From Euonymus europaeus (taxonomy: Eukaryota; Streptophyta; Magnoliopsida; Celastrales; Celastraceae), in contig OY756972.1 of assembly GCA_963580455.1 (NCBI GenBank), forward strand, positions 2,867,001-2,931,000: a DNA stretch of 64,000 nucleotides. Reading direction: 5' to 3'. Position 1 is the first letter of the stretch. Every line of letters begins with the position of its first letter. The notes beneath the pieces were generated by a model, which was given only the letters and a program-made list of their open reading frames with translations, did not search any database and was not told the DNA's origin. Below, one piece after another: positions 44,215-53,943 of the stretch. The translations under genes and the position numbers were made by a program.

Positions 44215-44760
44215 ATCTGGCTGTCGGCTACCAAAGCCATATTCCTTTTCTGGATACTATTCAAGACGTTGTGCCACGTGTTTACTCTTGATTTGGACTT
44301 CCTGCGGAGTCCCATATTCATTGCACCCAAAGTTGAATTCTTTCTTTGGGTTGCACTTCAAGGTCGGATCAATACTCGGGAGCGCCTCCGAAAATTGGGT
44401 ATCATTTTTGTAAGTAAGGCCAACTATCCTTTTTGCAATCGCGTGACTGAATCCTATAATCATTTATTGTTGCATTGTGATGGGCCAAATCAGATCTGGA
44501 ATAAAGTTCTGAAATGGTAGGGCACTTCATGGTGTATTCCCAACACAGTTGATGATCTTTTTGAACAATGAAGCTTTTTTTGCTGTTGGCAAGAAACAAT
44601 TCCAAGTGTGGTACATGTTGCTCTCTGCCATTATGTGAACCATTTGGACCGAGAGGAACAATGTCATTTTCAACAATAAACAAGTAGATTGGGAGAGTGT
44701 GCATTACTTGATCTTCATTAGATTTGAAACTTATTTTTCATTGAATAGGACCGATTTAGT
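44215..44760 (+). pseudogene. 5'-truncated LINE fragment (reverse-transcriptase zinc-binding region)
   Basis: The frame at 44269-44520 reads PKVEFFLWVALQGRINTRER and later CNRVTESYNHLLLHCDGPNQ, the zinc-binding region after the reverse transcriptase in plant L1-type LINEs. The frame meets TAG where a second Trp would be expected. Further on, other frames give AIMWTIWTERNNVIFNN, the usual C-terminal end. The reverse transcriptase and endonuclease are missing. Confidence 0.8.
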
Positions 44761-44986
44761 ATCATTTAAAAAGGAAATTGGTATTGATACGTTGCCGTAA
44801 TTAGAAAGTTGGTTGAGGGTAAAACTGTCAAACGACGACATGTCCAAAAAAACTCTTAAATATTCATTTCTCCCCACACATATTTTTCCTTTCCCATCCA
44901 TATTTTCAGGAGTGAAGATAAACTGCTCGTACATTTTTTTTTATTTTCAACAAATTTATTAAAACATCTCAACACATATTAAATTC
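44761..44986. other. spacer with no gene
   Basis: A short stretch between the LINE fragment and the MULE 3' end. It is AT-rich with nothing recognisable. Confidence 0.5.
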
Positions 44987-47908
44987 TTAATCTTCCAAGA
45001 CAATGGGTTGAGAAGGACATCTAAAATGCATATGTTGCTTGTACACATCAATTCGCTCCACATATGGGGTAACCCATGCAGCTACACAATCATGCCTGAA
45101 GTGAATCCATTTAGGCATAATGGGAGGTATCGGGTAACCTTCTGTCAATGCAACCTGGACATAATGATTATCATTTACGTGTCCAATAGTGATAGCAGCA
45201 TGTTCATACGTAGGTGGTGGAGTAGATCGAAGTGGAAAATACGTCAAACTCTGTGTAGGACTTAGAACTTGTAATATCACATTAAACCTTAAAGCAACCA
45301 AGAGACCAATATCTGGAATAGTCATCCAATTCTCAATCGGTGCTCCTCTATCTGATATAAAAAAGTTCAATGAGTTATACATACGAGTCCACTGGTCATC
45401 ACTGCCCAATATTGCAACATACTGTGTCCTAAAGATTTGCAACTCTTCTATTAAGTTATATCGGATAGTTGCCCATGCATCTTCTGGAAGACCAAGACAG
45501 ATAGCTATTGCTCGAAAGCCGCAATTTTCATCAGGTTTTACGTCTTGTACATGCATAATATAAGGATGCAGTATAGATGGAAACTGACGAACATAGGCAT
45601 GTACAGCGTGGTTGTATGGAATAGAGGAGCAACTGTGTCTCGTTAGTTCCTGGTACTCGAAAAAATCTGGCTGGACAAAATCAAATGTAGTTGTATTAAC
45701 ACGAGCAGATATGTCATTCTTGTTCTTCGAGTCAGTGCCTCCAAACGAATAACTGTGTCTGCTTGGTTCCCAAGAATGAAGGGAATCAGGTTCATCGAAC
45801 ACTAATGTTGACGGATTACCACGAGTATTTGATGCAACTTTTTTCTTTGAGGATGGGCGTCCACGAGTGTTTTTCTTAACAACAGGCTCACGAATTGAAG
45901 TTATTGACGGTGTGATTATCTCCCTCAACTTTCTTAAAAAACTGAATTTTCCATGCCTTGTTTGTTTCTTAAACTCTTCTGTGAAAACTTGGAGCTCGAC
46001 GTCACAATCGATGTCATCGTCTTGAAGAGGCACACAAGGTGATAAGTCAAGTTTTCTCCAAAATTTATTTATGGCTTCAATTGGTATGGGACGACCGTCG
46101 TTCATAAATATTGCTTGCTCGTGTGCACATGGGAGTCTGTAGCCCATTCGAAGTCGACATCTGCATTTATATGAAACTTCTCCGGCATTCTTTGAGCACT
46201 CAAATTCCTTCAAAATCAGATGCAATGCGTGGCTTGAAACGAAACCACATAATTCCTGCAAGTGCGGTATGTTGAATCGATGTTGGATAATAGTTTTTCT
46301 TTGCTCAATACTCGTTTTGATAGCTATGTCCTGTGATTGAATGACTTGATGAATAAATGACAGAGATGTCTCCAAATCTGATTGTGATGACTCCAAGTAT
46401 CGCTTCAGATATATGTTGGTCCAGGCGGATACGAACATCTCCTTATATGGTGTTAACCATATATCTTTAAGATAATTAATCATACCTGGAAAGTTCTGTA
46501 ACAGCACCTCAAGGTCCGCCAAATTGCACTCATACGCACTCTCAGTTTCTGATTTCACCAACGTAGTCCACATTTTGTAGAATGCATTCCAAATTTTGTT
46601 GTCTGCTATTGATGGTCTGCACTTGCTCAAGATACTCCTATAGATGTGTCATCTACAAAGTAATTTTTTAGCATCAGGAAATACCTGGGCAGACGCATTC
46701 ATCAAGGCCAACTCTCTGTCTGTGACAATAACTCGTGGAGTAGTACATCCATTCATTGTTGACTGTAGACATCTTAAAGCCCAAGTATAATTGAATACTT
46801 TCTCTGAGTGCAGGAACACGAATGCTATGCAAAATGTCATATTAGTTGCAGTCACACCAACAATCTCAAAGAGAGGCATCATGTACATGTTTGTTTTGTA
46901 TGTTGTGTCCATCAATAACACGTGCGGGAATGCACGCCATAGATCTAATGATCTTGGATGTGCGAAGAAAAAATCTTCAAGCTAATTGGTTACAACATTT
47001 GTTCTACACTCGAAGATGTATCCTTTACGTTGTAGAAATGACATGAAAACTTGCATTTGGGTTTTATCGGCTTTCCCTGCACTTCGAAATTTCTAGCGAG
47101 CATTGTATATGGTCCGAATGGTAGAAACGTTGTTCGGATTTTGCTTCTTCAATGATGTCAGGATATCTCGTGGCTTCACATTTTTTGTAGACAAATGTTC
47201 CGTCAATTGCATTTCAGAATCACAGAGTCGGCCTAGATATGGATGTCCCTCCATATATCATGCAGGGGCATGGTTATGTGTTCCGCATACAACCCTTCCC
47301 ATCCAATCATCATCTGTTCGCATTTTCACCCCTTTCACTCTGAAAGGACAATCAATTTTTTGTGCCTGTAAACTTCGTGGAGGCTTTATTACTTCTGTAT
47401 GTGCCACCTTGTTCACATTGGAACAACAGTCTAGGACTCTTCCCAATTAGACTAGTCTCTGACCTTTTAATGACAATGATATATCTTAAATTGCGTCCAG
47501 TATGTTGAATCCAATCAATTGGAGATTGACGTGAATTAAATACCTGAAAATGTATTAATTGTGTTAGAATTAACAAATTGTATTACAAATTTACATAAGA
47601 AAATGTATATTAATTTTCTTAAAAATCATACCAATGTTAGTGAAAAATTCGTCCTCATTTTCGCCCACATTGTCGTCCACTTTTTCATCCACATTTTCAT
47701 CTTCTTGTTTTATCTCATGTCTGGAAATATCATCCTGAGAACAATGGACATTCATTTGAGTATCTGCAATTAACGAAAAAATATTCCTAAAACAATTAAA
47801 AAGTTGTATATTTACCTGATCACTTGAACCACTTGATAATCGTAGATCATTGGCCCAAAACCTCAATTGATCTAAATTCATGTCTTCTGCTCGTATGTAT
47901 GTTGCCAA
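44987..47908 (-). pseudogene. MULE transposase with SWIM and OTU domains, copy A (inactivated)
   Basis: Read leftward: a first exon starting MATYIRAEDMNLDQL (47908); a FAR1-type DNA-binding region (RYIIVIKRSETS, then CPFRVKGVKMRTDDDW); the MULE core with LLMDTTYKTN and VIVTDRELALMN (two catalytic Asp); a SWIM zinc finger CRCRLRMGYRLPCAH; and an OTU cysteine-protease domain with PDENCGFRAI (catalytic Cys) and NDNHYVQV (His). Lesions: TGA in place of Ser after HNHAPA; a frameshift before DCPFRV; TGA at 46649-46651 in place of the conserved Trp of LLCRWHI; and a 51-base deletion removing the conserved region before KRYLESS. After the last stop a frame of 547 codons remains fully open (44987-46630), covering SWIM and OTU. 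Copy B at 59700-62051 shares two of the lesions. Confidence 0.85.
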
Positions 47909-47960
47909 GAAGAATCATATCTATGTATATATAGATATTAAAAAGTTGTATATTTCTCCA

Positions 47961-48350
47961 TTTTTTAGAGAATATATTCTCTGCAAAAAGAGAACACCCC
48001 TTTTTCAGAGAATATATTCTCTGCACATCAAGAGTACACCCCCTTTTCAGAGAATATATTCTCTACATAAAGAGAACACCCCTTTTCAGAGAATATATTC
48101 TCTGCACATAAATAGTACACCACCTTTTTAGATAATATACTTTTTGCACCTAGAGAACACCCACTTTTCAGAGAATATATTCTCTGCACATCAAGAGTAC
48201 ACCCCCTTTTCAGAGAATATATTCGCTGCATAAAGAGAACACCCCTTTTTAGAGAATATATTCTCTGCACATAAATAGTACACCCCCTTTTTATATAATA
48301 TACTCTCTGCACCTAGAGAACACCCCATTTTCAGAGAATATATTCTCTGC
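47961..48350. repeat. minisatellite of ten 39-43 bp units with a 163-bp higher-order period
   Basis: Most units carry the 16-bp perfect palindrome AGAGAATATATTCTCT followed by a variable linker and ACACCCC. The linkers (ATCAAGAGTAC, ATAAAGAGAAC, ATAAATAGTAC, CCTAGAGAAC) cycle in the same order twice: units 2-5 match units 6-9 at 163-bp spacing (for example 48007 and 48170; 48130 and 48293). It lies just upstream of MULE copy A and is absent from copy B. Confidence 0.9.
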
Positions 48351-49364
48351 ACACTGATTAGACATGACAATACAAGACATGAGCATACTTATCACTAGGC
48401 TAGGTAAAAATCAAATATTATTATAAAATTCAATAATAAATTCGAAACAATGCCCAAAGGCTTAAATATGTTTTGGAAATTTTAATCCAACTAAAAGACT
48501 AATTACTAAATTAAAACATTATTAAATTAAAAGATAAGTAAAAAGTCAACTCCGAGCTTTGACTGCAAATATGAGGCCCTAAACAAACTCGGATAGTCAA
48601 AATCCACTGAACATCTACGCCAAAAGCCATAGAGTATGATTTCTGTCGTCGTCTCGCTTCCGACAAGGTATGGTTCGGTCAAAACAGAGCTAATTAGTAA
48701 TTACTAAAATACCGGCTACGTCCTTTTTTAATGACGATTATGTCCTTTTATATTTTAAAAATCATTTTTTCTAAACAAATAAACTCATTAATTTTTTTAT
48801 TGATTTATCAAACTAGAAATATAGGGTATGTTTAGTAAACAATTTAAGAAGAAGTTAATGACCATGAGAAATGATATTTATATATATTATTGTCACATAT
48901 CATAACAAATAAGTGAATTTTTAGTTATTGAGAGATTGATAAATTTTTATTTTGATTGTAAATCATTAAATAGTACTCAAACGTATGATATGAAGTTTGG
49001 ATTTGTTCAAAAATAACAACTTTTTTCTTGATTTACTAATTCTTCTTTTAAATTTGGGCAGATCAAGAATAACCAAAGTCTATTTCTCTTTAAGAGAATG
49101 TACAAAAAAGAATTTTTGAAATAAATTTCAAAATCTAGCCGAGTTATTAATTTGAAATAAATTCAAGTATATATGTTTCAAATTTCATACTAATAAATTA
49201 TAATTTTTAAATTGAATTAAAAACTGATGGATATTTCAATGATTAAAAGTTTAGTTAACTCAAGTCATAATCATGGCCTTTGATTGGTGCAAATTCAACA
49301 TTACGTATTCACACAAATTAATGCATGATGATGCATGCAAATACGTGTTGTAAATATATACATA

Positions 49365-49570
49365 TGGATATGCGTGACTATGCACTTTCCATGTGCGTTC
49401 TTCTCGTTTCAAATCATATACGTTAACCATCACATCACGTCAGTAGCTACATTGCTAAATAATATAGTGGATATGCGTGACTATGCACTTTCCATGTGTG
49501 TTCTTCTCGTTTCAAATCATATACGTTAACCATCACATCACGTCAGTAGCTACATTGCTAAATAATATAG
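49365..49570. repeat. 103-bp direct tandem duplication
   Basis: Two almost identical units start at 49365 and 49468: TGGATATGCGTGACTATGCA, then CATATACGTTAACCATCACA and TCACGTCAGTAGCTACATTG. One substitution (GTGCG/GTGTG) is visible, so the duplication is recent. Confidence 0.9.
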
Positions 49571-49596
49571 GTAGGGTGGGTGCCTTTAGTAGCACC

Positions 49597-49777
49597 CCAC
49601 CACTAATCGTCTCTTCGATGAAATCAAGAGACTTGCCAGACAACTTCATCAAAAGACGCAATCCCTCACATGTGCACGCAGTACAAAAGGTACTCCATGG
49701 GAAATGATTAAGTTGAAGGCAAATCACGCCTCAAGTTTTTGTATGGTAGCAACATGAGCTGGCTACTAAATTTACAA
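49597..49777. repeat. recurrent block found beside type II BAHD genes (orphan copy)
   Basis: Blocks CTCTTCGATGAAATCAAGAG, CGCAATCCCTCACATGTGCA and TTTTTGTATGGTAGCAACAT recur at 39448-39562, 53206-53374 and 57666-57810. The other three lie 5' of a type II BAHD copy; this one does not. The copy at 53177-53374 is an open frame of 65 codons. It may be a piece of an old gene carried along by the duplications. Confidence 0.6.
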
Positions 49778-50500
49778 CACGAGCAAGGACGGAAATAGAG
49801 AAATTCATAGAGGGACGGAGAGTTACCCATCTCCGTCGGCCACTTCACCTTGTCCAGGCGTTGTTGGCAGTAACTGATCATATTGTATTGTGGACTGTGA
49901 CTCCTTGTTTTCTCGCAGAAGCAATCAATTGAATTGCTTATATATACGGGACTCACTAAAATGGAACATGAACAGCACTATATATATTGAGTTCACACAT
50001 TTTAGGGCGTATACTTGTTCTTATGAGTTGATCTGTTATGCGTGGGATGTTCTTTGTAAAATTTGTGAAAATAAAATTTGGGGTAATTCATAAACGTTAT
50101 ATTTATTGTGAAAGTTGCAGTAACTTTCAAGCTCATAAAATTTTGTTTAGGTATAAGAGAAAGGCATAAGACATCATCTCTCATACAACCCTATTCATTG
50201 CGAAAACCAAAAATCAAGATTGTCCATAAAAATTAAAAGACGAATATTGGATTGTACATACAAACACATGAGAAGTAAAAAGTGTCTTAACAGGCAACAA
50301 CATATAATGCATTGAACAGATTATTTAGAAGAGAAACTTAAAAAAAACAAACGAACAAATTAAAGGAAGGCATTGATCAAAGGTCAAGGTTTACAACACA
50401 AGCTGCATTGAACAGAATATTTAAAGGAGAACAAACCAAAAAAGAAACTAAAACAAAGGAAAGGGAAGGGAAGGGAAGGCATTGATCAATGGTCATGCCG

Positions 50501-51895
50501 TCAAGGTTTGGCTAGAACTACAGGATTAGGATCCATGGAGGCTAGAGAAAGGAGCTCCTTATCTTGTTCAAGCACAGCCATGAGTTCTTCGTCCATTGCC
50601 ACCCACGCTTCAACTCCATCCCCTTTTCTTGTATCCATCAGAAATATATTATTCTTGACTGTGAAACCAAAAACTGGAAACCAGAAGGGCTTTCCCCACC
50701 CAAAATCAACATTATAGAAACCAAAGTTACACCAGCTATTGATCCCAATATGTTCTGCTCCTTTGGAAAGAGATTCGGAAGATAATTCACAAATATCTTG
50801 TACAATTTCAAGGAGTTTCAACAGCCCTCCATCTCCCTGAAGGCTCTTCATAAGATCATCATCGATTCTCGATGTGGCTTCCCTCGTCTGGCACACCAAA
50901 TCATCCAGCTCTTCATCTCCTCTAGACAATAGGACCGCAAACAAAATTAAATTACCTACACAGGTTTCTGGTAATGGTGGTGTAACCTTTCGCCGCAAGT
51001 TTACTATTAAAGTCCTCAAAATTGGCTTCTGAGTTCCTGATATTGCCTTCAATGCAGCCATGAAACATTTAACAATGAGGCCAGACACGACCTCTACACG
51101 TGAAGGGTTCTGCACGCTCGAGCTTGTGGCTTGTTTTTTTAGATTGGCTATGGCCGACCCATCAAATATAAATCTTCTAGTAGATATCTTGTCCGTTTTA
51201 AATAACATAGATGCCAAAGCAGAACAGTTTGTTTCTTTTGGGAATGAACTATTTGAAGGAAAGATAGATGAGGCAACAAAATTAGGAGTAAAAGTTTCTT
51301 CCATCGACCCTCGAGCAAATGCAGCCCAAGTTCTAAGAAATGCACTTATGGTAGCCGCATCAAAAATGATGTGGGAAAGAAGAAAACCTAACGCAATACC
51401 ACCACAAGCAAACACAGTTTCCTGCACCAAAACAAGCTCACATCCTGCAGTTACTAGCTTAGGAATCTCATCCGGAAGAAAATTGTAGAGCGTCGATACA
51501 TCATGTTGGATAAGATAGTCATCTAAGCGACAGTTAACTCTAGCCTCGATATAGGGAACACCTTCATCGTTACAATCAATAGAAAGATCGTCGTTAGCCT
51601 TACCGGCGAGGGGATAATAACGAGCTAATGTCTCTGATAAAGATTGTTTCAACATCCGCGATCTCTTGGAGATGGCATTTGAAGCACCATTGGCACAGTC
51701 GACAACACCACTGATTTCTTTGTTGGCAGAATAGAAGAGAAGTACAGGAGCAAATCCGGGAGGGCCAAACTGATCAAGGAGAGATATTTTATGGTTTTTA
51801 AGGTGATTGGGTGTTGGAGAAGAGGGTCTGATAAGAGCTTTGGATATTCTCTCCACCTCCATTAATGCCCACTCTTCTCTTGCAAATCTCTTCAT
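50501..51895 (-). CDS. BAHD acyltransferase type II (intact copy 1)
   Basis: Single exon, 464 residues, start MKRFAREEWALMEVERIS. An internal Met at position 12 aligns with the start of type I proteins, so the true start could be either; the longer one is conserved in all three type II copies. The catalytic motif HIIFD is at 175-179 and DFGWG at 397-401. The C-terminus is VVLAKP, so there is no peroxisomal tripeptide; a cytosolic location is expected. It is about 90% identical to the gene at 57402, clearly further from type I, with a longer loop after FYSAN. The substrate is unknown. Confidence 0.95.
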   Translation of the reverse strand: MKRFAREEWALMEVERISKALIRPSSPTPNHLKNHKISLLDQFGPPGFAPVLLFYSANKEISGVVDCANGASNAISKRSRMLKQSLSETLARYYPLAGKANDDLSIDCNDEGVPYIEARVNCRLDDYLIQHDVSTLYNFLPDEIPKLVTAGCELVLVQETVFACGGIALGFLLSHIIFDAATISAFLRTWAAFARGSMEETFTPNFVASSIFPSNSSFPKETNCSALASMLFKTDKISTRRFIFDGSAIANLKKQATSSSVQNPSRVEVVSGLIVKCFMAALKAISGTQKPILRTLIVNLRRKVTPPLPETCVGNLILFAVLLSRGDEELDDLVCQTREATSRIDDDLMKSLQGDGGLLKLLEIVQDICELSSESLSKGAEHIGINSWCNFGFYNVDFGWGKPFWFPVFGFTVKNNIFLMDTRKGDGVEAWVAMDEELMAVLEQDKELLSLASMDPNPVVLAKP

Positions 51896-53205
51896 CGGCT
51901 ATCGGTCGCTAGGACATTATATTTAAATTGACGAGCTCTCACTAGCTACGACCTGACATAAAAAATTAAAATTTTAAAAAATAAAATTTATTATTTGAAA
52001 AATTCACAACATTTTTTTTTTTTCTTAAACGAAATTTTAAAACACTTTGAGTGTGCTTGGTTGATGTTTATCTCTTAAAATACATATTAAATTTCGAAAA
52101 AAATTATATATCCTGAATTAGTAAGTAAAGATCTATCCAACAAGATCCATCATCGATGGATTTTATTCAATCATTTTTAATTACATTGTTTTTAATTATA
52201 TATATTTTTTGAACTGATATGTGGGTTACGTAGGTTCCAATGTTTATTTATGGATACTTATATGGGCTCGTATATCGAATTTTTATACCATAACCTAAAC
52301 AATAAGTGTTAAATCCTAACGGACTCGTGTATCGGATTTTCATGTTGTAACCTAAACAATAAGTGTTATAAACCCCAAGGGGAACGAATTCGTTAAACCT
52401 TAATGTGCTAATGTATCTGATTTTCATGTTGTAACTTGAAAGACTCAGATTCACTAAACCCCGACGGATTTGTTACTAAAATCCTAAATATCTGAGGTGC
52501 TAAACCTTAGAGTCATAACTACTAAACCCTAACAGGTTTGGGTACCCAACGTAATTTCAATAAAAATGCAAAAAACAACGAAAATATATTTTACTATCAT
52601 AGTGTAACAAAATTTCGGCTTAAATAGACAGTTTACACATAATTTGTATAAAAACAATGTAATAGAAAAAACTCAATAAAAACAATGATTTTTTTTAGAA
52701 AAAATTTTACGCACAGAGTTCGAATATGTAATTTTTTTTCTAAATCTAAAATTTATTTTGAAAGATAAAACGTTTTGAAGTTTCATTTATGAAAAATAAA
52801 AAATAAAAAATGTTTGAAGGGAGAGAAATAAATGAATATTATTAACTGATTTTTGAAAAAGTTCAACATGACGCATCTTCATAGAGTGCTATGTAAACTT
52901 AGATGGAGTTTGGCTAATAAAAGTTGAGTTCAATAATAATTTTCTATTGTTTTACCCTGTAAAGACTAGATAAGTGAGCGTTTAAAACCGATTGAAGATA
53001 TATTTCTTATTACAAAAATGATATGTATCTCATGTGATCTCATACATGAGATACATGTATGAGATCACAAATTCTATTATAATAAAATATATTATTTTAT
53101 TATAATAATATAATGAAATAACGTATTTGAAGTATGAAACATAAAAGGTCACTTATTATTAACTCTGCCAATTAGTATGAAACAACCGCAACTGAACAAC
53201 AACAT

Positions 53206-53374
53206 TAATCATCTGTTCGATGAAATCAAGGGAGTTCCCAAAACTGCTTTCATCGAAAGACTCAATCCTTCAGTTGTGCAGAAAAAGGATTCCCGTGTGT
53301 ATGTGAAAATAATGATAAAGAGAAAGAGAAATCATGCTAAGTTTTTGTATGGTAGCAAGATGAGCTGGCAATAA
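53206..53374 (+). repeat. recurrent block beside type II BAHD genes
   Basis: See 49597-49777. Here the block is open for 65 codons from 53177 (LFDEIKGVPKTAFIERLNPS, ending YGSKMSWQ). No family is recognised. Copies elsewhere are not open over the same length, so coding is doubtful. Confidence 0.5.
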
Positions 53375-53781
53375 TTTTCGTTAATAAAGACTAACGAGCT
53401 CATTAGTTTTTTGTTGCTTATCAGTTTGTTTTTTTTAAAAAAAAAAATTAGATATTAGTGTTTAGAAGTTACTATGATTTAATGTTTAAGTTTAAATAAC
53501 CTGCTACGCAATTCCCAAAAAAAATTAACCAAACCACCAGCAATTACCAAAAAAAAAAAAAAAGACAAATGACAACCCAAAAGCAGAAAAAACTAATGGA
53601 CTCATATCATGCAAAACAACAGCGTAGCACTCCTAAAGATGTCACACAAAACGAAGAAAAATCTTGCACACCACCTGACAAGAGATACTTGTCAGATAGA
53701 TAAAGCTCTATCAAATTAACACAAGCAAAACAAAACCAAAATTACCAAATCACAAAAAAACCAAAAAAGAAAAGAAAAGAA

Positions 53782-53806
53782 ACAACCCGCCTCGAAGGCG
53801 GGTTGT
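53782..53806. other. perfect 10-bp stem hairpin
   Basis: ACAACCCGCC and GGCGGGTTGT pair across a 5-base TCGAA loop, after an A-rich stretch. It may be the end of an old retroelement. It lies 138 bp before a BAHD start codon. No function is shown. Confidence 0.5.
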
Positions 53807-53886
53807 GGCTCTAGTGATATATAAGACAAAATCAGTTTGTGCAATGGGCCCAGTGCAGTCTCCCTAGCTTCCTCCGCCACTTTGTC

Positions 53887-53897
53887 TATATATATAG
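53887..53897 (+). promoter_or_regulatory. TATA box of the type I BAHD gene at 53944
   Basis: TATATATATAG, 57 bases before the ATG, in a block conserved with the gene starting at 41325. Confidence 0.5.
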
Positions 53898-53943
53898 TGC
53901 AAATTAAACTCGAGCAGATCGACTAAGCAAAAAGCTCTGAAAG

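Larger units (their letters stand above)
48351..50500. other. intergenic DNA
   Basis: No gene is recognisable. It contains the 103-bp direct repeat at 49365-49570, the recurrent block at 49597-49777, and 3' flank sequences similar to those after the other type II BAHD genes (from about 50220). The short frames at 49335-50184 are chance or repeat-derived. Confidence 0.6.
51896..53943. other. intergenic DNA between divergently oriented BAHD genes
   Basis: 51957-52158 matches 13150-13335. 52250-52470 holds inverted copies of the tandem unit at 1865-2085. 52950-53380 matches 57540-57830 and includes the recurrent block. 53430-53780 is A-rich with no gene. 53815-53943 is the type I promoter, also found at 41326-41440. 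Confidence 0.6.

Noticed and set aside
46791..47046. Plus-strand frames opposite the MULE core
   Set aside because: Shadows of the transposase reading; the same antisense frame (60934-61593) appears in copy B for the same reason.
47961..48350. CRISPR-like array (regular palindromic repeats)
   Set aside because: The linkers are themselves repeated in order and are not unique spacers, and the DNA is a plant nuclear genome; it is a minisatellite.
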